10,220 nt of DNA from Chloroflexota bacterium. GTDB lineage: Bacteria; Chloroflexota; Dehalococcoidia; UBA3495. Position numbers and translations under genes: made by a program. Each line of letters opens with the position of its first letter. Within the stretch, counting starts at the first letter, position 1. The DNA lies in contig JADFNR010000034.1 in the NCBI GenBank assembly GCA_022563275.1, forward strand, positions 17,621-27,840. Reading direction: 5' to 3'. Shown in pieces: positions 1 through 5,347 of the stretch. The notes under the pieces were generated by a model. The model was given only the letters and a program-made list of their open reading frames with translations, was not told the DNA's origin and made no database searches.

Positions 1-74
1 GGCAGGGAACTGCGTCCCACCAGGTATTCCAGGTAGGGCAGATAGATCAGGTGACTGTGGACGTCGATGCGCAC
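1..74 (-). CDS. Amidohydrolase (ACMSD-like, amidohydrolase_2 family), N-terminus only
   Basis: The first 24 codons of a gene that runs off the left edge. The product begins MRIDVHSHLIYLPYLEYLVG. The D-V-H-S-H motif right at the N-terminus is the first metal-binding HxH of the amidohydrolase superfamily, and the position and context (IDVHSH followed by a hydrophobic stretch) fit the ACMSD/amidohydrolase_2 branch, whose members are metal-dependent decarboxylases or hydrolases of small organic acids. The start is a GTG; an AAAGGAG ribosome binding site lies about 6 bases upstream (around 80-88), which settles the start. The substrate cannot be told from this fragment. The next gene upstream on the same strand is a molybdenum oxidoreductase about 180 bp away, so co-transcription is possible but not shown. 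Confidence 0.7.
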   Translation of the reverse strand, partial: MRIDVHSHLIYLPYLEYLVGRSSL

Positions 75-207
75 GGGTTGCTCCTTTGGAGCGGCGGTCA
101 GCTTACAGCCCCGATTCCATCAGGGCTATCAGCAGACGGCGCTTGTTGGTTTCCGGGACAGTTTACATTGTGAAGTAAGCCACCTCAACGGCAAGGCCCT
201 GTCACCC

Positions 208-253
208 CTGACCGCTGATAGCTGATAGCTGACTGCTGACTGCTGACCGCTAT
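208..253. repeat. AGCTGATAGC-type intergenic repeat
   Basis: A run of short near-tandem units of the form CTGAccgCTGATAGCTGATAGCTGACTGCTGACTGCTGACC, abutting the stop codon of the molybdoenzyme gene. The same vocabulary (TAGCTGA, CTGATAGC, GTCAGC) recurs in the window at about 1394-1430, 1486-1516, 1661-1690, 3981-4015, 7370-7419 and 9441-9527, always outside genes. It is therefore a dispersed intergenic repeat family and not coding sequence. Confidence 0.75.
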
Positions 254-1366
254 CTACTCCACGATCACGTCTACTGATTGGACCATGTTGTTGCCCATTC
301 CCTGGATGTTCCACTCTGGTTCCACTGGTTGCCGGTTACCTTTGGTGTCGGTGGCCCGCACCATCAGGGTGTAACGCCCAGGCGCCGGGTCCCATTTGGC
401 TGTCCACGCTTGCCAGGCGAACCGCGAAGGCTGGGCCCCCAGTTGGGCGTCGGACCAGGTCGAGCCGCCGTCGTCGCTGGTCTCCACGCGGGAGATGTCC
501 GCCCGGCCCGCCCAGGCGCGTCCGGTCAGGGTCACGGGTCCCGCGCCAAGAAGCCGGGTACGGGTCAGGAAATCTGGGATGCCGGGAGGGAGCATCAGCG
601 CCCGCACCCGCATGATGTCCACCGGGTCGCCGGGGTCGCCGGCCGTTTGGGCGTACCGGTAGGTGGCGTGCATCTGGTATCCGTTGAAAGGCTGGCCGAT
701 GGCCTCGATGCTCTCCAACCACTTCACGCTGGTCATTCCATACCAACCGGGCACGACCAGGCGCAGCGGATAGCCGTGCTGGGGCTCCAGAGGCCGGCCG
801 TTCATCTCGTAGACCAGCAGCACCTCGTCTCTGTTGGCCTCTTCCAAAGTGAGGCTGCGCTGATAGTACTGGACCTCCTCCCCCTGCACTCCCTGATCGG
901 AACCGGTGAACACGATCTCCACCGCTTCGGGTTGCACTCCGGCAGCCTCCAAGACTCCTTTGAGCGGGGTCCCGGTCCATTCGGCGGTGCCGACCGCCTC
1001 AAGAAGCCAGGGCTGGGAGACCGAACGGGGAGTGAATAGGGCCCGCCCGTTGCCGGCGCACTCCATGGTGACGACCTCGGTCCGCGACGGGAGCGATTTG
1101 ATGTCGTCCAAAGAGAGGCTGGCCGGCTTCCCGACCAGACCGCCGATCTTCAGGTTCCATGAGTTCAGGTCCACATCCGGGATATCGAAGTGGGTCAGGA
1201 GGTAGTGCATCCCGGTGGGCGTTACGTCATAGCGCAGGCCCTCAAGCGGCATGCCGCGGTTGCGGAACGCTAACTGGAGCTCCTCCATCTCGAAACGCGG
1301 GTCGGATGTCATTCCGCTGCCGTCCCCGACGGTGTGGAATCTTGGCCCGGCGTCTTGCTGCGTCAT
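254..1366 (-). CDS. Sulfite oxidase-family molybdopterin-dependent oxidoreductase
   Basis: A 370-residue protein with the two-part layout of the sulfite oxidase family. The Moco-binding domain spans about residues 45-240 and holds the Mo-ligating Cys103 in M-E-C-A-G-N-G-R. Further family motifs are GTAEWTGTPLKGVL (126-139) and H-G-Y-P-L-R-L-V-V-P-G-W-Y-G (197-210), followed by S-V-K-W-L. An immunoglobulin-like Mo-co dimerisation domain follows from about 253 to the end (ETSDDGGSTW at 295-304). I see no Tat or Sec signal and no haem domain, so as encoded it is a cytoplasmic enzyme needing a separate electron acceptor; no cytochrome partner lies in this window. The start ATG has a CGGAGG site about 6 bases upstream. 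Family members oxidise sulfite or reduce S- or N-oxides; the substrate here is unknown. Flanked by repeat-filled gaps on both sides. Confidence 0.9.
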   Translation of the reverse strand: MTQQDAGPRFHTVGDGSGMTSDPRFEMEELQLAFRNRGMPLEGLRYDVTPTGMHYLLTHFDIPDVDLNSWNLKIGGLVGKPASLSLDDIKSLPSRTEVVTMECAGNGRALFTPRSVSQPWLLEAVGTAEWTGTPLKGVLEAAGVQPEAVEIVFTGSDQGVQGEEVQYYQRSLTLEEANRDEVLLVYEMNGRPLEPQHGYPLRLVVPGWYGMTSVKWLESIEAIGQPFNGYQMHATYRYAQTAGDPGDPVDIMRVRALMLPPGIPDFLTRTRLLGAGPVTLTGRAWAGRADISRVETSDDGGSTWSDAQLGAQPSRFAWQAWTAKWDPAPGRYTLMVRATDTKGNRQPVEPEWNIQGMGNNMVQSVDVIVE

Positions 1367-1392
1367 CTGCTGCCTCCGATGGGGGTTGGACG

Positions 1393-1516
1393 TAGCTTAC
1401 AGCTATCAGCGGTCAGTAGTCAGCTTTTTGCGCGGAAATCCCCTCGGTCCCCCTTTATCCCGATTCAAATCGGGAGGGGAGGACGTAGCTGACGGCTGAT
1501 AGCTGTTAGCTTTTCT
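1393..1516. repeat. Composite palindromic repeat, copy A, with inverted AGCT arms
   Basis: A MITE-like unit. The left arm (about 1394-1420, AGCTTACAGCTATCAGCGG) and the right arm (about 1486-1514) are inverted copies: the reverse complement of the right arm reads AGCTAACAGCTATCAGCCG. Between them are GCGGAAATCCCCTCGGTCCCC and a small palindrome (CCCGATT-CA-AATCGGG, 1459-1474) followed by AGGGGAGG. The segment from 1432 onward is repeated at 1611-1690. No open reading frame of substance is present. Function unknown; transcribed, it would fold strongly. Confidence 0.7.
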
Positions 1517-1538
1517 AGTCCGCTGGGGCAACAAAAAG

Positions 1539-1558
1539 CCCCCCTTTGTAAAGGGGGG
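1539..1558. repeat. C6T3/A3G6 palindrome
   Basis: A 9-bp inverted repeat, CCCCCCTTT-GT-AAAGGGGGG, flanked by AAAAAG on the left and TTGGGGGGATTTT on the right. It sits between the two composite repeat copies. Similar C-run/G-run palindromes are common dispersed intergenic repeats in several phyla. Here it completes a 325-bp gap (1367-1691) that holds only repeats. Confidence 0.7.
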
Positions 1559-1610
1559 TTGGGGGGATTTTATCTCCATCTCAACGCCCTGCCATTTGTT
1601 GGAAGACAGC

Positions 1611-1690
1611 TGCGGAAATCCCCCTCGGTCCCCTCCCGATTCAAATCGGGAGGGGAGGTCTAGCTGACGGCTGTTAGCTGTTAGCTTTTT
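1611..1690. repeat. Composite palindromic repeat, copy B
   Basis: A second copy of the element at 1432-1516: GCGGAAATCCCCCTCGGTCCC, a palindrome, AGGGGAGG, then TAGCTGACGGCTGTTAGCTG and a T run. The palindrome is more extended here, with perfect 13-bp arms at 1629-1641 and 1644-1656 around a CA centre. Copy A has CCCTTTAT between the CGGTCC and CCCGATT parts where copy B has CCCT, so the copies differ by a small indel inside the palindrome. It ends two bases before the stop codon of the MFS gene and could serve as its 3' structure. Confidence 0.7.
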
Positions 1691-1691
1691 G

Positions 1692-3023
1692 TCAGTCTGC
1701 GGCAGCTGGGGTTTGGGCTTCCTGGGGTAGGGATTTTTCCCAATCTGGGATGAGCACCCGTTTGGTGGACTCCATGGCGAAGATGGCGAGCATTCCGCCC
1801 ATACTGCCGACTATGGATACGACCCAAGCCAGGTTGTACGAGCCGAAGGTATCATAGATCACGCTGCCCACCAGGCCGCCCAGCGCCATGCCCAGGCCCG
1901 AGGCCATGCTCTGGAAGCCGAAGACGGTCCGCACCGGCCCCATGCCGAAATACTGACGGTTGACCACCAGGAAGGCCGACATCTCGCCACCGAAGCCGAC
2001 TCCAAACACGACGGCAAATAGGTAGAACTGCCACGGTTCTGAGGTCCAGAAGAGCATCAGCACGGCCGCGCCCTGGATGAAGTAGAAACAGGCCATCACT
2101 CCCTTGGCGCCCATACGGTCGGCCAGGATCGGCACCATCAACCGGCTGGCCACGCTGCTGAAGGAGTAGATGCTGATGATGAAGGCGGCGGCCCCCAGGG
2201 ACACACCCTGGGTGGTGGCGAAGAAAACGCCGTGGACCAAGACGATGGAATGACCCACGCAACCCAGGTGGTGGACCAGGGGCAGAAACCAGAAAGCCCT
2301 GGTTTCCTTGGCATGCTTCAAAAAGACCTGACTTCTTATCTTGGCTATGGCGCCCGTGAAGGGGTTCACCGGGGCTTCGCCGTTATCTTCCGCGCCGTAA
2401 GGCCGCAGGCCGCGGTCGGACGGATCGCCATGGAAAAAGGCCAATAGCGTGAACACGATGACCCCGCCGCCGATGGCGATGAGCATGAAGGCTGTTTGCC
2501 AGTCGGTCTGGGTCAGCAAGATGGTCAGTCCCGGGGCCAGCACCGATGCGCCCATGCCCCCGGCCGACTGCTGGATGCCCACGGCGACGCCCAGTTTTTT
2601 CTTGAACCAGGCCGCGACGGTGGTGGGGATGTTCACCCGGAACATCGCCTGGGCGATGCCCAAGACGATGCTGTAGTAGATGAATAGCTGCCAGATCTGG
2701 GTGAGGGTGCTGAGCAGCAGCAACCCGCCCACGAAGAAGAAGGCGCCCACCAACATCACTCTCTTGGCGCCGTAGCGGTCTCCCATGGCGCCGGCATAAG
2801 GCGACAGCAGCGCGCCGATGATGTTGCGCAGGGCGTAGGCGAGGACGATGGCCGTCAGCGACCAGCCGAAGTTGTCCCGCATAACCACGATCAGGATGGC
2901 GAAGGCCTGGCTGACGAAGTTGGTGGTCAGTTGCAGCGTGGTGCCCATGGCCACGATGTACCAGCCATAGTGGGCGTTAGCTACATTGGAGACGGCCCTG
3001 GAAGCCAGATTCCGTTCAGCCAA
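1692..3023 (-). CDS. MFS transporter (monocarboxylate/OFA-like)
   Basis: A 443-residue integral membrane protein with about 12 hydrophobic segments in two halves, separated by a charged cytoplasmic loop at about residues 205-250. The MFS signature loop between TM2 and TM3, G-D-R-Y-G-A-K-R (81-88), is present and is echoed in the second half as A-D-R-M-G-A-K-G. The overall look (HYGWYIVA at the N-terminus, single long central loop) is that of monocarboxylate or oxalate/formate antiporter-like MFS proteins, so a small organic acid is a reasonable but unproven substrate. The start is TTG: it is the first possible start after an in-frame TGA, AGGA lies about 8 bases upstream, and the next ATG (residue 26) would cut into TM1. 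The C-terminus is short and hydrophilic. Its neighbours, a molybdoenzyme and an amidohydrolase, suggest catabolism of an imported compound, which is inference. Confidence 0.88.
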   Translation of the reverse strand: MAERNLASRAVSNVANAHYGWYIVAMGTTLQLTTNFVSQAFAILIVVMRDNFGWSLTAIVLAYALRNIIGALLSPYAGAMGDRYGAKRVMLVGAFFFVGGLLLLSTLTQIWQLFIYYSIVLGIAQAMFRVNIPTTVAAWFKKKLGVAVGIQQSAGGMGASVLAPGLTILLTQTDWQTAFMLIAIGGGVIVFTLLAFFHGDPSDRGLRPYGAEDNGEAPVNPFTGAIAKIRSQVFLKHAKETRAFWFLPLVHHLGCVGHSIVLVHGVFFATTQGVSLGAAAFIISIYSFSSVASRLMVPILADRMGAKGVMACFYFIQGAAVLMLFWTSEPWQFYLFAVVFGVGFGGEMSAFLVVNRQYFGMGPVRTVFGFQSMASGLGMALGGLVGSVIYDTFGSYNLAWVVSIVGSMGGMLAIFAMESTKRVLIPDWEKSLPQEAQTPAAAD

Positions 3024-3298
3024 GGGTGGTCCTGGCTGAGGTGGTTGTCATAACGTGGGTCAACTGATGCCTTTGTAGCTGGGGTAGTGATAAGAGGTCG
3101 CGCCTAATATAGCACAGGTGTGGGTGGGGGTTCTGCTGGACCTCCCTATTCGGGAGAATCCCACGATTAAACGAATTACCAATAACGACGGAATTATCGT
3201 GAATAATGCGGCGATATAGATATCAATTAGATGGTTATCGTAGAATATACATGTAATTCGGCCTAGGTAATCCAAACCAAAACGTCAGGAGATGGATC

Positions 3299-3397
3299 AT
3301 GGCGATTGTGCCGAGTGTTGAGCATCGACACTCCGATCGTGCAAGCGCCCATGGGTCAGGTGACCAACTCAGCAATGACAGCCATTGAGGCCGGTGC
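3299..3397 (+). pseudogene. Relic of a nitronate monooxygenase (2-nitropropane dioxygenase family) N-terminus
   Basis: From 3306 the plus strand reads V-L-S-I-D-T-P-I-V-Q-A-P-M-G-Q-V-T-N-S-A-M, then T-A-I-E-A-G-A. This matches the characteristic N-terminus of nitronate monooxygenases (L-G-I-x-x-P-I-V-Q-A-P-M followed by a helix ending in A-G-A/G). An AGGAG ribosome binding site at 3287-3291 stands 7 bases before an ATG at 3299. That ATG is in a different frame from the conserved segment, so a small indel separates start and body. Homology stops at about 3395, at a perfect inverted repeat, and no FMN-binding remainder follows. Only about 10 % of the usual 320-370 residues survives. It faces away from the MFS gene and converges on the minus-strand gene at 3462. 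A chance resemblance is possible but the motif match is specific. Confidence 0.55.
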
Positions 3398-3416
3398 CAA
3401 AAAAACGGCACCGGCC
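3389..3416. repeat. Perfect 10-bp inverted repeat with A7C loop
   Basis: GGCCGGTGCC (3389-3398), loop AAAAAAAC, GGCACCGGCC (3407-3416). It lies exactly at the point where the nitronate monooxygenase similarity ends. There is no T-run after either arm, so it is not a standard intrinsic terminator. It may be a recombination or deletion junction. Confidence 0.7.
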
Positions 3417-3427
3417 AGGAACCGGTC

Positions 3428-3453
3428 AAGAAAACCTGGCGCTATTGCGCCAG
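3428..3453 (-). terminator. Intrinsic terminator of the 3462-3926 gene
   Basis: On the minus strand, 8 bases past the stop codon: stem CTGGCGC, loop AATA, stem GCGCCAG (3453-3436), then G and TTTTCTT. A GC-rich 7-bp stem followed at once by a T-rich tract is the classical rho-independent form. Confidence 0.75.
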
Positions 3454-3461
3454 CAGGGACT

Positions 3462-3926
3462 CTAGGCCGCGATCAACCCTTCATCGATGGCCTTGGCGAT
3501 CAGATCGCCTTGTTCTTCCAAGTGGGCGATTATGGCTTCCGAGGCGGCTTCGACCATCTCCTGGTCGAGGGACTTGGCCGCATCGGGGTATCCGGCATCG
3601 GCTAGCAGTTCCGCTCCGTTGTCCTTGATCTGGGCCAGCGCCCAAGAGATCTGGCCCTCGATGTCCCTGACATCGTCGGGGAATTCGGTGTGAGACCCAC
3701 CGGCGCCGAGTTTGTCGTAGCCGCCCTTGTGCCAGTGGCCGCGGGGGCCGTGGGGGTCGTAGCGGATGACCTCTTCACCCTTGACGTCAACGCCGAATGT
3801 TGGGCCGCCCATCTTGCTCTTCAGGCACCGAACGGGCCAAAGATAAATCGTGATATCTCCCGATTTATCCAACGGCCGCACCAGCACCTTCCCCAGATAC
3901 GATTCGCCATCAATCATCGTAGCCAT
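3462..3926 (-). CDS. Conserved-looking hypothetical protein with His-rich core, 154 residues
   Basis: I do not recognise the family with certainty. The N-terminal half (1-80) is predicted beta-rich and carries a striking polar cluster R-Y-D-P-H-G-P-R-G-H-W-H-K-G-G-Y (55-70) followed by GAGGSHTEFP. The several His residues could bind a metal or a nucleic acid. The C-terminal half (about 85-150) is helical and acidic (ISWALAQIKDNGAELL, then SLDQEMVEAASEAIIAHLEEQGDLIAKAID). There is no signal peptide or membrane segment, so it is probably cytoplasmic. The start is well supported: GAGGAG lies 8 bases before the ATG. It is a single-gene transcription unit with its own terminator and repeats upstream. 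The GHWH-type centre is reminiscent of small DUF proteins encoded near toxin-antitoxin loci, but I see no partner gene here and make no functional claim. Confidence 0.75.
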   Translation of the reverse strand: MATMIDGESYLGKVLVRPLDKSGDITIYLWPVRCLKSKMGGPTFGVDVKGEEVIRYDPHGPRGHWHKGGYDKLGAGGSHTEFPDDVRDIEGQISWALAQIKDNGAELLADAGYPDAAKSLDQEMVEAASEAIIAHLEEQGDLIAKAIDEGLIAA

Positions 3927-3980
3927 TAAATAATCTCCTCAGCTATTTATCATTCGACGAGATATTAACACAGGGGGGAG

Positions 3981-4015
3981 AAGCTATCAGCTATCGGCAT
4001 TCAGCCATAGGCTGC
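3981..4015. repeat. AGCTATCAGC-type intergenic repeat, single arm
   Basis: AAGCTATCAGCTATCGGCATTCAGCC, one arm of the repeat family seen at 208-253 and 1394-1516, placed between the divergent genes starting at 3926 (minus) and 4142 (plus). A weaker GCTGGCTGTTGGCTTGG follows at about 4038-4054. Confidence 0.6.
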
Positions 4016-4064
4016 CAGGGGATGGGCGCCGATGGGTGCTGGCTGTTGGCTTGGTTGGTTGCCT

Positions 4065-4087
4065 TATAACTCTACTTAAACTAGAGT
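4065..4087 (+). promoter_or_regulatory. Possible -10 element and dyad upstream of the PhnA-like gene
   Basis: TATAAC (4065-4070) is a fair -10 hexamer but has no good -35 at the usual spacing. Overlapping it is a dyad ACTCTA-CTTAAAC-TAGAGT (4069-4087), with 6-bp arms and a T-N11-A core as used by LysR-type regulators. This is suggestive only; the 4016-4141 leader contains nothing else I can identify. Confidence 0.22.
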
Positions 4088-4141
4088 CTATCCGACCCGC
4101 TCCGCGATCCGAAACAGGCAGGAACTACTCCAATCACGCCC

Positions 4142-5245
4142 ATGACCACGACGATAATCATCATGATCGACGGTCTCGACCCCGAGTATCTTGAGCTGTG
4201 CCCGGCCCCCAGGTTGGAGGAGATGTCCCGGTCGGGGACCCGGCTTAACGTCCGCGGCATGATGCCGTCGGTCACCAACGTGAACAACGTATCTCTGGTC
4301 ACCGGCAGCTACCCGGAGAGCCACGGCATCACGTCCAATTACTGGCTGGACCGGGAACAAGGCGGCGAGCACTACATGGAATCGGCGGAATACATCCGGT
4401 CCGAGACCATGTTTCAGCGGGCGACAAGCAAGGGCATGCGCTCACTATTGGTTACCGCGAAAGATAAACTGCGCCGTCTTCTAGGCAACGGCGTAACCCT
4501 GAGCGTATCCTCGGAGCAGCCGCCCGGCTGGGTGGTTAACGGAGTTGGGACCCCGCCCGATATCTACTCATTGGAAGTGAACCGGTGGGTTTTGGATGCT
4601 GGACGGTTCATCCTATCGCAAAGCGATTTCGACCTGGTATACCTGACAACCACCGATTATGCGATGCATTCCCATGCCCCGGACGAACCCGAATCGGCCC
4701 GCCACATCGCCTTGCTGGACGAGGGCATCGGGAAGCTGGTGGACGCTTTTCCCCAAGCCAGGTTCCTGATAACGGCGGACCATGGGATGTCATCAAAAAC
4801 CCGCATGCTTCACCTGCCCGACGACCTGGCCAGGGCCGGGATCAAGGCCCGGGCAATACCGATAATCAAAGACCAATACACGGTGCATCACTCCAACCTA
4901 GGCGGCTGTATCTACATCCATCTCGAGGGCAATACCGACAACCCGGAGCCCGCGCTTGAGGTCCTCCGGAACATAGACGGCGTTGAGGAAGCCTTATCCA
5001 GGCAGGATGCGGCCAGCCGCTTCAAGCTGATGCCGGAGCGCATCGGAGACATCATGGCTTTGGGCGCTCATGACGTGGTCTTCGGAGACCCCGCTGAGGT
5101 GACTTTTCCCCGGAAACTGCGCAGCCACGGATCGGCCCACGAACTGGACATTCCCGTGATCGCCTATGGGCAAGGCTTGGACATTGCCCACTTCACGGAG
5201 AACCGCAGCCTGGGTCAATACGTCATTGACCACGTCTTGACATAA
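4142..5245 (+). CDS. phnA: Phosphonoacetate hydrolase-like enzyme (alkaline phosphatase superfamily, PhnA type)
   Basis: A 367-residue protein. It carries the metal ligands expected for the alkaline phosphatase superfamily: D10 (M-I-D-G), D172 and H176 (T-D-Y-A-M-H), D213-H214 (T-A-D-H-G-M) and H329 (R-S-H-G). The probable nucleophile is T45 in P-S-V-T-N-V-N-N-V-S. The P-S-x-T-N-x-N-N motif, the following V-T-G-x-x-P-x-x-H-G-I-x-x-N-Y, and T-A-K-D-K-L-R-R-L-L-G (105-115) are those of phosphonoacetate hydrolase. In the Sinorhizobium enzyme, as I recall it, nucleophile and substrate-binding lysines are Thr64, Lys126 and Lys128; the 62- and 64-residue spacing is the same here (T45, K107, K109). 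The predicted reaction is C-P cleavage of phosphonoacetate to acetate and phosphate, in the cytoplasm (no signal peptide). The protein is somewhat shorter than the roughly 400 residues usual for PhnA. No phnW, phnY or transporter lies nearby, so it acts alone here; another phosphonate or phosphodiester substrate remains possible. The ribosome binding site is weak. Confidence 0.75.
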   Translation: MTTTIIIMIDGLDPEYLELCPAPRLEEMSRSGTRLNVRGMMPSVTNVNNVSLVTGSYPESHGITSNYWLDREQGGEHYMESAEYIRSETMFQRATSKGMRSLLVTAKDKLRRLLGNGVTLSVSSEQPPGWVVNGVGTPPDIYSLEVNRWVLDAGRFILSQSDFDLVYLTTTDYAMHSHAPDEPESARHIALLDEGIGKLVDAFPQARFLITADHGMSSKTRMLHLPDDLARAGIKARAIPIIKDQYTVHHSNLGGCIYIHLEGNTDNPEPALEVLRNIDGVEEALSRQDAASRFKLMPERIGDIMALGAHDVVFGDPAEVTFPRKLRSHGSAHELDIPVIAYGQGLDIAHFTENRSLGQYVIDHVLT

Positions 5246-5347
5246 ACTTCACTGTTCAAGCGAAAACCGCCTGGAATAGCCGCCTCCATCAAGATGGCCG
5301 TCAGGGCCGGCGCGCTGGATGCTGACAGCGTTTGGCCTTACCCTGCG

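Noticed and set aside
75..207. A small gene between the amidohydrolase and the first repeat
   Set aside because: No frame with a ribosome binding site or recognisable sequence; apart from the amidohydrolase leader I see nothing there.
278..1039. Long plus-strand open frame of 253 codons opposite the molybdoenzyme
   Set aside because: The minus strand encodes clear sulfite oxidase motifs over the same bases; the antisense frame is the usual GC-rich shadow with no recognisable domain.
1432..1690. CRISPR array
   Set aside because: There are only two copies of an 80-bp palindromic unit, with no regular spacers and no cas genes.
3060..3275. Minus-strand 71-codon frame with a hydrophobic stretch upstream of the MFS gene
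   Set aside because: It lies in AT-rich intergenic DNA, has no convincing ribosome binding site and no recognisable family; more probably the MFS leader region.
3389..3416. Intrinsic terminator at the perfect inverted repeat
   Set aside because: The A7/T7 tract is in the loop, not after the stem, on both strands; the true terminator for the neighbouring gene is at 3428-3453.
5246..5347. Bidirectional terminator between the convergent PhnA-like and metallopeptidase genes
   Set aside because: I looked for a stem followed by a T-run and found none convincing on either strand.
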